64,000 nucleotides of DNA, taken from contig JAMKCH010072648.1 in NCBI GenBank assembly GCA_023653785.1, forward strand, positions 30,132 through 94,131, written 5' to 3'. Below, piece after piece: positions 24,346-34,689 of this stretch (position 1 is its first letter; each line of letters opens with the position of its first letter). Made by a program: the position numbers and the translations under genes. The stretch comes from Ophioderma brevispina. Taxonomy: Eukaryota; Echinodermata; Ophiuroidea; Amphilepidida; Ophiodermatidae. The notes below the pieces were generated by a model, which saw only the letters and a list, made by a program, of their open reading frames with translations, had not been told where the DNA came from and made no database searches.

Positions 24346-24672
24346 ATTTAGCTATTGAAGATAACACTCACATGTGAAATATTTCACTGCTTGCTTATAT
24401 GTTGATGTTACTGAAGAAAATAACCCCCATAATGGAAAATAGGATTCTTGTCTAATGAAGATAATAACCAATCTTCCATAGAAAAATATTACTACTTGTG
24501 CTGTATCAAGATGATAAACATCCTTCATGGAAGATATTACACTTGCTCCATCTACCAAGGGACCCCCTCATGAAAAATAATTCTAACTGCTACATGTCTA
24601 CTGAAGACTCCTTGAAAAGATTAGCACTGTTTGCTGTCTATGGAGATAGCACCCCTAATGGAAAATATTGCC

Positions 24673-24990
24673 TAATACAAGAATAAAATTGACACTCAAT
24701 TTTCAAATATTTACGAAGACGATTTGAAGAAAATAAATCTTTTCATTTACCTTATATTATTTCAATAACTAAATATTCAATCGATTTTAGGATGTCTTGC
24801 TAACATCTGCATGTATTACTGAGACTGTGTGTACACATTGGCAATGTTTCTGTTAAGCATCAAACCTGACATGGTTATCATTTTTATACAGTTTTGTGCT
24901 GCACACTTATTTTGATCTGGTTGGCCTACTTCCCGTAAGCTCTGCTAAAAACTCTGTCATTCTTAAAACCAACCTATTCAACCTTTGCTG
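24673..24990. other. No recognised feature
   Basis: AT-rich spacer after the array. Nothing recognised. Confidence 0.35.
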
Positions 24991-24994
24991 CAAC

Positions 24995-25440
24995 AAGGGA
25001 TAAGCAGCGATAAGGTGAGAGAATCAAATGTGGAAATCTGTTTGTAGCTTATAAATCAGGGATAGTGCATACACTTCCATATAACTAATTCGATGTTGAA
25101 AAATTTGTCAACCGTCTCCTCAAACTCTACACTAAACAGCTGGATTGTATAAACAAAGATCGATAATGTTTGTGTTTTGAGGTCAAACTGTACAGGGTCC
25201 ATGTTGCACAATATCACACTTAAATCTGTGTTATTCACATGGAAAGTCTTTTTTGACCTCAAGTCGGAATTTCATATGCACTATATTAAATTAAGAATCA
25301 ATAAAAAAAGTACTCTGCTGCCTTGAACTTAATGCACCAGATTTCAAGGCAACCGTCAGCAGCATCCATACCAGTAACAAAAATACCAAAATACGAATTT
25401 TTGATTGTTTTGGATCAGCAAATCTTCGCTTACCTTTTAA
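24995..25440 (+). mobile_element. TTAA miniature element, family G (copy 3)
   Basis: Left 'AAGGGATAAGCAGCGATAAG' and right 'GATCAGCAAATCTTCGCTTACC' + TTTTAA are inverted and match G2 (43786-44326). The internal phrases 'taaacagctg' and 'gttttgaggtcaaactgtacag' are shared. The TTAA is kept only on the right (25437-25440). Confidence 0.65.
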
Positions 25441-25445
25441 CACAT

Positions 25446-25500
25446 TATTTTTTTTATTTTTTTTATTTTTTTTATTTTTTGCTTTTTTTAATTTTTACAA
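25446..25500 (+). repeat. T-rich microsatellite (period 8, TTTTTTTA)
   Basis: Repeats of seven or eight Ts followed by A start 5 bp beyond the G3 right end. Similar tracts occur at 37126-37165 and, as A-runs, at 56790-56835. Confidence 0.8.
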
Positions 25501-25845
25501 TTTTTTGTACAGTAATCCTGATTTAACCATTTTTGTTACAACCATTATATGTTTGTAGCTACTTAACTCATTGGCTATATCCCCATAATGTTCATGGCTT
25601 AAATTTTTCTTGCGTACAGTCTCCTATTACATGTTTTCCTTCTGACTGCTCTAGTAGCCTATACTTCATTTGTTATAGCTCTCCTCTTGTTATGCCAACC
25701 AAACACTTCGTCTTTAAATTGATCCAGTTTTGTGAGCTAATGGTTGTTTTTAACATTCTTAAGCTTGACTTAAATCTAAAAACTGCTTATAGGATGGTTT
25801 TATGCGCTTACAAAATGTCACACATATGCCCTCTCTTAAAGGAAA
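25501..25845. other. No recognised feature
   Basis: A 119-codon plus-strand frame starts here (25533), but it has no domain and runs into the K element; I treat it as chance. Confidence 0.35.
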
Positions 25846-26492
25846 ATATGTTGTCAAGATTTTTGTCAAGCTCAGTTGACTTACATTCCTAAAATATATG
25901 TACATACAGCACGAATTCCCGAAAAAATAATTACACATTTGATGTTGTAAAATCACCCCCCCCCCCCATTAAAATAGAGGGCCCATTGTATTTTTGCTTT
26001 TGACATACGAAGAAAAACGGGCGGATTTTGCCACGGCTCATTGATCAAAAGCGCTCAATTTTGCTATCCTCGTGAAGTCAAAGTGATGACAAAACATTGT
26101 GTTGCACTCGCATTGTTATGGCTGACACTGTGATACTGATGGATTAATGAAAGTCATCATGTAAAATTAGAAAAAAAAAAGTTACAGAATGAATTATTTG
26201 TTTCCATTTCTTGTGTAATTATTATTGAGAGTGGCACCACTGTAGCGATATGATGGGTCACAACGACGTAAAGTAGGGGATGGTCTAACTTGACGTCCCC
26301 ATTTGCCGGCGATGTGGATTTGTCGGTGGAATCGTTGAGTAAGCTTACTGGGCGGGGAAAATTAAAAGGGCAAAATACTCAACAATGTGGACAATTTTCA
26401 ATTATTTGATTTATATGTAATCTACGCTTACTTAAGACTTTCCATCCATACCAAATTTTCCAAATATTCAGAATCATGACAATTTCCTTTAA
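25846..26492 (+). mobile_element. TTAA miniature element, family K (copy 1)
   Basis: TTAA lies at 25846-25849 and 26489-26492. Left end AGGAAAATATGTTGTCAAGA and right end in reverse AGGAAATTGTCATGATTC are inverted. It is collinear with copy 2 (45600-46280), sharing 'tgccacggct', 'gtgatga' and 'gatgtggatttgtc'. It is non-coding. Confidence 0.75.
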
Positions 26493-26673
26493 AGTTCAAA
26501 AGCAGAAAAATGACAAAAAGCTTGATGAAAAATAGATGTTTACCTAGATCCTACAGTCCAAATTATCATATTGAGATTGTGGATGCTGCTTTTAAATTGT
26601 TATTTCCAAGACATGTTGTCTGACAAACCACTTTGAGGGATTACAATGATAAAAGAGCTCAAAATGTGGGTAA

Positions 26674-27186
26674 TTAAAGCAGCACATGCACATATTCACA
26701 AAATAAGAAATTTTCTTCAATTTTCTCACAGAGCGCCTAGGCCAACTGGAAGAATACAGAATATTTTACACATAAAAATATACACCCAAAAAAATAGAAA
26801 TTAATAAGAGCTAAAGACATCCAGGTAATTTGTAGGCAACTTAATCCAACAAAATGTGTCTATTACATGAATTATTCATCGGCAACTCAGAGTCGGCGGA
26901 TATGAAAAACCACAAAGGTTCACAGACCGGTCAAACAGGGTTTGCATGCTGGGGGAATCAAACTGCGGCTGTGTGTTCTTGTGTTAAACGCGTTTATGTT
27001 TATCTGCTGAATAAAATGTCGATGGAGTCTTTAAATAAAATTTCATTCAGGTTACCCGTAAGGGCACTGATGTGGTCTTAATTATTTAGGTGAGGCCTAA
27101 GTGTAAATGACAACCATGCCAAAATATTCAATTTTGAACAATCTTGAGGGCGCCCTAATTTCAAAATGTGCCAGAGTGTTCTTTAA
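26674..27186 (-). mobile_element. TTAA miniature element, family O (copy 2)
   Basis: The body is 26678-27182 between TTAA sites. It reads as the reverse complement of copy 1: 'AGCAGCACATGCACATATTC' at its left corresponds to copy 1's right end. 'gacatccaggtaatttgtaggc' and 'gggcgcc' near 27150 also match. Confidence 0.7.
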
Positions 27187-27640
27187 TAGCTGCCATTTCA
27201 TCCCTGACCAGAGTGGGATAGAACCCAGATCTTATTTGTGAAAGGCAGAGGGTGTATTGAATTGAGTCAATCCCACATGCACCAGTTTTGGGAAAGTCAA
27301 ACTCAACAGGGTCAGGTGATCCCACAAAAATCCTATTTTCTAACACATAAAAATCCTGACTTCTATGCTCTTCGCCCCAAAACATTAGTAAACTTACCAT
27401 GATAATAACCCAGTCCTTTGGAGGGATGTTAACCTGTCGGTCCCATGTACAGAGAGTAATACCTGTGCATGCACAATTATTAGTCAGTGTCAAATAGAGT
27501 AAGATGATTTCCCTGGCTGTCCCAATTCCGTCCCTGTTAATGGACCCAATGGAAATAAAGCTTCCTGTAGAGGCTTCTTGGGGCGAACAGGTTGGTGTGT
27601 TTTTTTGTATTGTAGCGTATCTTCCCTCACCTTTCACCAA
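27161..27640 (-). other. Longest complex open frame (about 160 codons), judged non-coding
   Basis: The minus-strand frame spans the end of an O element, a copy of repeat H and a third repeat-like segment bounded by TTCGCCCCAA (27370) and TTGGGGCGAA (27580). A tRNA B-box-like phrase 'gggttctatccc' lies on the same strand near 27215. No domain is recognised. Because it crosses several repeat boundaries, I read it as a chance frame. Confidence 0.5.
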
Positions 27641-27915
27641 TGAGGTCCGGGTTCGATCCCCGGCAGGGGCTATCGTTCTCGGCAGCTTTATGTGAATTTG
27701 ATTTCTCGTCCATATTGTGTTCCCGCAGTTTTCTCCGTGGTACTCCGATTTCCTCCTGCTTCTAAAATCGAGATTCTTGGAATAATCCTGTTCTGGTACA
27801 TGGTTTATCTGATGTGCTGAGCGCCATTCATGGCAGCCGACCCAGCGCCTTCCTTGAGCACGTTTACATGAGATGTCGCACGTTAAAATATTCCAAATTA
27901 TTAAATATAAATATT
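27590..27915 (+). mobile_element. SINE-like element with tRNA B-box
   Basis: GGTTCGATCCCC at about 27652-27663 is a near-perfect polymerase III B box, preceded by 'caatgaggtcc'. Downstream 'ttttctccgtggtactccgatttcctcc' is a tail-side motif I associate with widespread invertebrate SINEs. It ends in AT-rich sequence near 27915. The A box is not clear. Confidence 0.55.
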
Positions 27916-27959
27916 ATATTTTATTGTGTCGAATGCCATAAGGCAGAAGACACATAGGG

Positions 27960-28380
27960 ATCACTTTGTCCACTGGTGTTGTTGTTTAGTTGTTGTTGAT
28001 GATGTCTGTTGTTGAGTTTTTGTGAAAAAAGGGTTAAAACCATTTCATGTAATATCCACATACTTTGATGGATTAAACCAAACTATGGGTCAAAGTGCAA
28101 CATGCATCCCCCACTTGTTGATGAGTCAAAGGTCACAGCCAAGGTTCAAAGGTATGTGAGGTTGGGTCAAGTGTAAAATAGGCTGAAAATGTAAATTCTG
28201 ACCTCATAGCAAAAGTTTGAAGGTTCAATTGGAACCAAACTTGAATCATAGGTTGCAACATGGGAATCCCTCATTTGTTGCTGAGCTCAAAGAGTCACAT
28301 ATCAAGGTCAAAGGTCATGTTAGGCCTTCATTTCACAACGCGACGGATGGGCGACAAAAGCGGGCCGAGGACCGATGTAT
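27960..28380 (+). repeat. AGGTCA-type repeat with a perfect DR1
   Basis: Phrases such as 'gagtcaaaggtcacagccaaggttcaaagg' lead to AGGTCAAAGGTCA at 28305-28317: two AGGTCA half-sites spaced by one base. The block resembles 15.4-16.2 kb in reverse and the start of the insertion at 23848. Confidence 0.6.
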
Positions 28381-28566
28381 TTTTTTTTATTGAGTTATCC
28401 AGGACATTTTCTGAATAAATTCAAATAAATCAAAATAGCTATGAGTCATAAATTAAGAAATCTGGTGTGTATATATAATTATAGAAGGGTTCCTCACCCC
28501 CCCCCCCCCCATTGTTTTTGTACAAAAGGTGAATTGGTGATTCTAGATCTAATTTTTTGTAAGGGT

Positions 28567-28865
28567 TAATTAGATAGGGCCACAAGAAAAGGGTATTTCA
28601 AAAAGTTTCAATTGATCTAGTGGGGCATTTTGAATTATTCCCAAATGTGTTGGCATCACTGTACTCCATAGGCCACTGTGTGTAATTTCTGTCCATCTAC
28701 GGACAGGAAATAACAAGTTAAAATATGGAATTTCTTCCAGAGTAGATTGAATTTGCATGTAAGATTGGGCACACATATATATTAGGGAAACAGTTCAGAT
28801 GATATTACGAATATCAAATTTTAAAGTAGGTGGGGGACGAGGATGTGGATCTCATTAAAAGCCCC
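28567..28865 (-). mobile_element. Family C element remnant, minus strand
   Basis: 'cataggccactgtgtgtaatttctgtcc', 'acggacag' and 'gtgggggacgaggatgtggatc' are the reverse of family C internal and left-end phrases (compare 46772-47000). Its terminal TTAA sites are lost. Confidence 0.6.
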
Positions 28866-29740
28866 CTGTAAAAGAGTGTATTTCTATTTATTTCATGCAA
28901 CAATTTGGAATTTTCCCAAATTGATAACATATTTAAGCTACTTAATTTTAACAGAACTTATTTAAAATTGAGGAACATTAGTATTCTGGGTCTCATTTTT
29001 GTCAAATGTGCCTAGTATTTTAGGTGGTGGTCAGCTTTCATAATTCTGGTTTGCCACATTCCCACCAAAAACCAAAAACCAAGGCCCTGCCCCAGCTCTC
29101 AAAATACCCTGCTTTTATGGTAACTTTTTTTTTCAAAATGATAGAAGCGTCTTAAAACCCACCTAAGACCCTGGGTGCAAATCAGTGAGGTGCGAACAAG
29201 TGCTAAAACTCTGTGGACGTGCACTCTCCGTGTTGCGCATCATGCTGTAGTGCCCTACTTCTTGCCCTAGCACTGTCCCTAGGCCAAAAAGTGATTTATG
29301 TAGCGTTTGCTATCCGCTTTAAAATGCCCTCATATCCATGATTTCCTGACTCAAAGGATGTGCCACTAGTACCACTCACAAGTATTCCAATTTACAATAT
29401 CTGTCTATTAAAATAAAATCAAGTATGTACTTCCAAAGAATTCTATTTAGTAAAAACTTTTAAGTATATCTATTTTTAGTGAGAATCCTAGCATTACTTC
29501 AGTCTCAATCACCATTTTGTTCATTCTTTGTTGCAAGTCTTTTCAGATTACTCCACTTTGATGATAAGATACAGAGTGTTTTTTGAATATTTCACTTTTA
29601 GCCAAATCTGTGCATACAGCCAAACAAAGATGTAAATAGATTTAATATCCACTTATTTTGATCTTTTATCCCCTGGCCAGAAGGAGATATTGCCATAGTG
29701 TATTCCTTTTGTATATGGTGTATGTTCCATTTTTGTACCC
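28866..29740. other. No recognised feature
   Basis: AT-rich DNA with no paired ends. 29280-29740 looks single-copy. Confidence 0.35.
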
Positions 29741-29744
29741 TGTC

Positions 29745-30335
29745 GGAACGGGGCCTATAAATTGAGCAGCGTCCGTTCGTCCGTCAGTCTGTGACAAAAA
29801 ATGTTAACCCACATATACGATTTATCTGGAGTTCCGTAAGGGCTAAGGGCAACAATGATGTAACTTGGTGGAAGAAGCGGGTTGATGAGTTCTAGACTGA
29901 TTAGATTTTGGGCCGTAAAATATTGCTATTAAGTATCTAATTTGCATAATTTATGAACATTTTATAAATTGTACAAGTTTCTAGAGTTCCGTAAGGCGTA
30001 TACTGATGTACCTTGGTGGAATGAAGCGGGCTGAAGAGTTCTCAACCTGATTAGTTTTGGACAGATTTTGGGGCAAATTGAGTATGCAAATGAGCTAATT
30101 AATATGCAAAAATTAGACGCTAATTAATTGCGGATATGTATGAACTGTCATTGGATACTCAAAATTCCTGAGCTGGATGAAAGAATATCATGGTACACAT
30201 CTTTTTGCAATTTGAAAGTATGTGATATATGCGGCTTAGGTATGCAAATGAGCTAATTAAATATGCATAATGCTGTATCTCTGAAACGGTACATCAATTG
30301 GACAAAAAAATTCCTTCGCTACATGAGATCTACTA
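29745..30335 (+). repeat. Two to three diverged ~160-bp repeat units
   Basis: It begins with a GTCCGTTCGTCCGTC run. Then 'gagttccgtaagg' + 'tgatgtaacttggtgga' + 'gaagcggg' at 29830-29905 recurs at 29990-30060. 'atgcaaatgagctaattaa' occurs at 30084 and 30242. It continues past the G-rich block at 31015-31110 ('aaacttagtgg'), so that block sits inside this repeat. Confidence 0.65.
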
Positions 30336-30338
30336 TGT

Positions 30339-30905
30339 CATCGGGAGGGGAGGGGTGTTTTGGATGGGGATTAGGTATTGCGGGTTGGTGGGAGGGGGTG
30401 AGGGTGGGCAGGGTTTTGGCAAGGGGCGTATTGTGTTGCAGTGGGTTGAGGAGGGGGTGGGGTGTGCATGGTGTTAGGGAGGTGGTGCTGTGGGTGCTGG
30501 GGAGGGGGGTGATAGTGTTGGGGAGAGGGTGGGAGTGTTGGGGAGGGGGTGCGGATGTGTTGGCGAGACGGGGGTGTGAAGGGAGGGAGTCAGGTAGGGG
30601 GCTGTGGGGGGGTGTGGAGGGGAGTGGAGTGTGATGGGGGGGGGGGGAAGGTAACTGTTAAGGGGTATGGGGGTGGGGGAGAGTCGCGACGCGGTGGGTG
30701 GTGTTGCGGGGGGTGGGGGGTTGAGGGGTGTTTAAGGAGGGGTATGGGTTGGTGTTGCAGAGTGTGGGGAGGGGGTGGGAGTGTTGGGGAGGGGGTGGGA
30801 GTGTTGGGGAGGGGTGGGTGTTTGGGCAGGTTTTGGGTTTTGCATCGTGTTGGGGATGGGGTGGGGTGATGAGGGGTGTGCGGAGGGGGGTTAGTGTCGG
30901 TAGTG
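30339..30905 (+). repeat. G-rich low-complexity minisatellite
   Basis: About 570 bp, strongly G-rich and C-poor on plus, built from variants of 'gggagtgttggggaggggg'. Many runs of three or more Gs give quadruplex potential. Frames on either strand (Gly/Arg/Trp-rich on plus, Pro/Thr/His-rich on minus) are by-products. Confidence 0.85.
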
Positions 30906-31222
30906 AGCGTGACATTCGGCGGGGGACATATTTTATGCATCGCGTAAATACGAGTTCGCCTTGGTGGTAGGTTACCTGTCTAGGATCTTGTAGGAAAATT
31001 CAGTCTTAAATCTCAACCAAACTTAGTGGCACTAATCTTGGGTTGGGCAGTTGAGGTGACTAGAGACATTTCAGGTCAACGCGTTATCTGGGGGGTCAAA
31101 TGACCAATTAAAGGAACACTATTACAAAATTATCAATAAAATTATTGTACCTTCTGCAAATTAATTGGCTCGACTTGTTTCTGACCCAAGCTTCACACAG
31201 AATGCACACAGAGTGGAGTCAA

Positions 31223-31799
31223 TTAAAGGCATATTAGACATTTTTTGAAGGCGCCCCCAATTTTTCAAAAATTTGGAGATTTTTACACGGTTGCATTGGT
31301 AACTGGTAGTAAACTATACTGTGGAATGGTAAGCTCGGAAAATGTCTATGCCCGTCACAAACGAAGGAATTTTGTACTAGAATATTATATAGGGGATCCC
31401 CGATAATAATTCAACGGATGCTGCAACGGCCTTCCATGTAAAATAGCCGGGAAAATAGCGCCATGTAGGTGTCTACGCTCATCCATTATTGTTTTAATAG
31501 TTCGGGCCACGTCAAGTTAGAGAGTTTAGAGGTTATTTTCTCGATATTTGTTGGGTTTTGGCTCGTGGCGGGTGGCACTATTTCATCATGACGGACATAA
31601 CGTAGTATTTCCAGCTCTGCAGTTAAGTCCAATCTGGGATCCCATTCTAATTACAAAATCGCTTATTTTGTGATAAATACGCATATTTTAGCATCTCGTT
31701 CGCAGGTATAGTTTCCTAGACAATTACCAAAGTAACTGTGCAAAAAAGCAAATTTTGAAAATTGAGGGCGCTCTCAAAAAATGTGCCAATATGCTTTAA
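31223..31799 (+). mobile_element. TTAA miniature element, family A (copy 2)
   Basis: TTAA lies at 31223-31226 and 31796-31799, body 31227-31795. The ends carry the family A TTTTTTGAAG-GCGCCCCCAA module in inverse orientation. The interior 'ctcatccatta', 'ggtggcactatttcatcatg' and 'aatctgggatccca' is common to all full A copies. Confidence 0.8.
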
Positions 31800-32186
31800 A
31801 GGGATATTCTTTGAAATCTATAATACTGTTATCTGTAAGTCAAATGCTATGACCACCAGACTTGTTCTTACAGAGATTCTGCATTGCTGATCAAAGGGGG
31901 TTTTTATAGAAAAATATCTAAAGAAATTAAAGCAATACGGAGTGTAAACTACAAAAACAATTTTGGTGCTTGATGTGGGTCAGTTATAAGTGTTTCCATG
32001 ACCCACACACAACCTTGAAATAACCATTACAGTCGAGTTTGATTCTCCAGCTCCAACGGTTTAAAATAATACCAATATTCCTTGGCCACAAAAATCATAA
32101 TTTTTTTGTCAAGATTTCGCTTTTAAATGTTTAAAAAACCCAATGGCGACATCTAAAAGTGGGGATTTCTTGGCCACCCTCTCCTG
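31800..32186. other. No recognised feature
   Basis: It starts immediately after the A2 TTAA with AAAGGGATATTCTTTG, which has the look of another TTAA-element end, but I found no matching right end. Confidence 0.35.
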
Positions 32187-32886
32187 GCAATAACACACAT
32201 TTTTTTGAAGAGCATCCCCAATTTTCTAAAATGTTGAGATTTTTGCACAGTGACATTGGTAACTGGCTAGTAAACTATACCTGCGAATGGTAAACCTTGA
32301 ACATGTCTATATGTATCACAAAAGAAGGAATTCTGCTGCTGGAAATGTCCTTCCCATATTATATAGCCAAGAAATAGCGAACATATATGTGTTATGCTCA
32401 TGCGGCTCATCCACAGTGGCGTACCAACCAAAGAGGGGCATAAATTCATAAGTCGTACCACTCAGTACCAGTGATTCACAAAATGCGAATTCACATTAAT
32501 TTTGTCACAATTTAGGCTGAAATGTTGAAATCCCAAAGAAGGGTGAAAATGCATAGTGGGACCCATTTTTCCTGCTCTTTCGAGCCAGAGGGGGAAACCT
32601 CCCCCCACCCGAGGCAGTATGCCACCTGTTATTACCATTAGTTGTTCTGTTGGTTCAGGAAGGTCAAGTTACAGGTCATTTGATATTTGATATTCTGCCA
32701 TTAAATTTACAATCAGAGATCCCATTTTAAATACAAATGGCTTCTTTCAGGCAGAAAATATGCAAATTTTGGCATTACCTTTGCAGATATAGGTGTACTA
32801 AGATCATACCAAACACATTTGGGCAAAAATGTCAAATTTTGGAAATTGGGGGCGCTCTCTTAAAGAATGTGCTGTTATTGCTTTAA
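32187..32886 (+). mobile_element. Family A (copy 3) with nested hAT-like element
   Basis: The left end starts 'caataacacac' then TTTTTTGAAGAGC; the right end CTGTTATTGC is followed by TTAA (32883-32886). It is longer than other A copies because about 215 bp (32414-32628) interrupts 'ctcatcca-ttagttg'. Confidence 0.75.
32414..32628. mobile_element. hAT-like miniature nested in family A
   Basis: It starts CAGTGGCGTACCAACC and ends, in reverse, CAGGTGGCATACTGCC. The interrupted family A phrase is intact in the other copies, which defines the insertion. An 8-bp TSD is not clean. Confidence 0.6.
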
Positions 32887-33069
32887 CTTGTGTGATGGAA
32901 TATGACAGCCTGTCATGGGGGATTGTTATTTCATGTAGCTCCAAGTTAAAAAAATGGAACAATCTATTGGTAATTGTGTGTTCATATCTAACCATAAGAC
33001 TCCAAAACAGCTCGTATTCAAACACTATTAACCTATTTAAAGTGCAGACAGTCCCCTTTTCCAACTCCT

Positions 33070-33425
33070 TTAAAGGTTTGCAAAAGAAATTTTGAGCATC
33101 CAAATATTTTGTCATAATAGTAATTTCATAAAGATTAGACCTCAATAGATTTCTATCTTGTATTTGGCTACAGAAATGTCTAAAAAGCGAGAAAAAGGCG
33201 CGATTTTGGATTCATTAGATTTCAATATAAGGACAAGCGAATTCGTATGTGCTCCCATACGAAATTAGAAGTTTCACAATTTTTGTACCAAAGAAACATT
33301 TCTCAGCTTAATCCTTTCAGATGGGAATGTTTTGGATGGAAAGCTTTACATCAGGGCAACAACCTCAGTACTTTCGATTTTTTAGGGACACCTGGTATGT
33401 GAAATCTCTCGTTGCAAATCTTTAA
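33070..33425 (+). mobile_element. TTAA miniature element, family F (copy 3)
   Basis: The body is 33074-33421 between TTAA sites. It holds 'cataatagtaatttcat' at 33112-33128, the uninterrupted version of the site where a TA element landed in the F copy at 48.9 kb. Confidence 0.75.
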
Positions 33426-34180
33426 ATATGGTAACTATTATCATATGCAGAAAGCAGACTGTAAACATATAGCGCTTGTAAGGGCTATCTGGTTACTTAT
33501 ATGAATCAAGTTACATTGACCACTGTGGAAAGGTTACAGGATACCACCACATGATTTACATACAAATTGAAAGTTTGTAGGCTAACCAAATATGTGCATA
33601 CATTGGCCCAATATGGAGCTATATGGCAACATTACTTGTAAAGTAGGTCATTCCACTGGCATAGCTGGTATGATGCAAAAGCTTGTTATCAATGGACATT
33701 TGGTGTATACTATAGTCTATACACTCTAAGATGAGATATACACTTGATCAATTAAAGACACTATCAGTGATTTAAAAATATTTGAAATTTGCAGGAATAG
33801 CTTCAAAGTGAGGATTAAGTCTGTAGGATTTCTTATAAGTTACCTTTTCCAGCGGTAGAATTGACAGAAATAGAACAGAAAAGGAAAGAAAAACGGCAGG
33901 TGTTCCAAGATACGATTTCTCCATTCAATTACGTTGTAGTAGGTCAGTTCTCGGACAGTAATGACTAAAACTCGATTTGTCCTTATTAGGTTGCTCTGGT
34001 CTTATCATTCAGGGTATGTTAGGATAACTGTACTGTTGCATAATGCAAAAATTGATTTGAGGATTTTTTCGATTGCTGATTTAAATCACGATAGGGTCTT
34101 TAAGTGTAGAAACAAATGGCAAGAGGACAAGGGCATACTCAAGTAACTACTTTACAATAATATGTTTTGATCAAACTGTT
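33426..34180. other. No recognised feature
   Basis: Single-copy-looking DNA without paired ends or coding signal. Confidence 0.35.
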
Positions 34181-34187
34181 CTAAGTA

Positions 34188-34520
34188 CAGTGGCAGGCCC
34201 GTACGCAGGGGGGGTGCGGTCGACCCCCGCACCACCCGAATTCCAAAAAAGGGGAAAAAAAAGGTCAACTTTTGCTGAAACTTTTGATAAAAAGGTCCAA
34301 CATTTAGCGAAATTTTGACACAAAAGTCCACTTTTTGGTGATAAAATGTTCAAAAAATTCCAAAAAAAGGACCATTTTAGGGGGTTAGGTCCACTTTTTA
34401 CCAAAAAAGGTCAACTTTTTGAAAAAAAAGTCCAGTTTTTTGAAGTCCCTCCCCCCGCCCCCCATCCCCCAAAATAATTTCTTTCTTCTGCGTATGGGCC
34501 CTGGTACATTGAGTTCCCAG
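34188..34520. mobile_element. Inverted-end element with internal GGTCCACTTTTT repeats
   Basis: Left end CAGGCCCGTACGCAGG and right end in reverse CAGGGCCCATACGCAGA are paired. The flanks gtacagtg and gtacattg differ at one position. The interior repeats 'aaaaggtccactttttg' about every 45 bp. A related interior lies at 35745-36000. Confidence 0.65.
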
Positions 34521-34689
34521 CGTTTTTTCCTCAAGAAATCCAAAGGCATAACAACTGAGAGATGAATGGCTCCTTAAAGCAATAAAGCACGAGTTTTTTG
34601 TCGGGAAGCGACCCAACTCTCAAAAACGTGCTGTTATTGCTCTATGAGTCATGGTATATGCTACCGCCTCATATAGTCCTATCTATCTA

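Larger units (their letters stand above)
20690..24672. repeat. Degenerate 48-bp minisatellite array
   Basis: Tens of diverged units read approximately as 'ttactacttgttgctgtct' + 'actgaagataacaccc' + 'ttcctggaaaata'. The common unit is 48 bp, a multiple of three, so stretches of one to two hundred bases stay open on both strands and give a 16-residue period (for example KYYYLLLSTEDNTLPG on plus at 21946-22218). Stops and indels break it often and no start or splice context recurs, so I regard it as non-coding. Four insertions interrupt it: 21458-21948, 22335-22630, 23280-23817 and about 23848-24345. Confidence 0.85.

Noticed and set aside
20690..24672. CRISPR array
   Set aside because: The units are contiguous and diverged with no unique spacers of fixed length, and the DNA is eukaryotic in character.
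27161..27640. 159-codon minus-strand frame as a gene
   Set aside because: It crosses three repeat boundaries (O, H and another repeat); no recognisable domain.
30263..30970. Gly/Trp/Arg-rich and Pro-rich frames
   Set aside because: By-products of the G-rich block on either strand.
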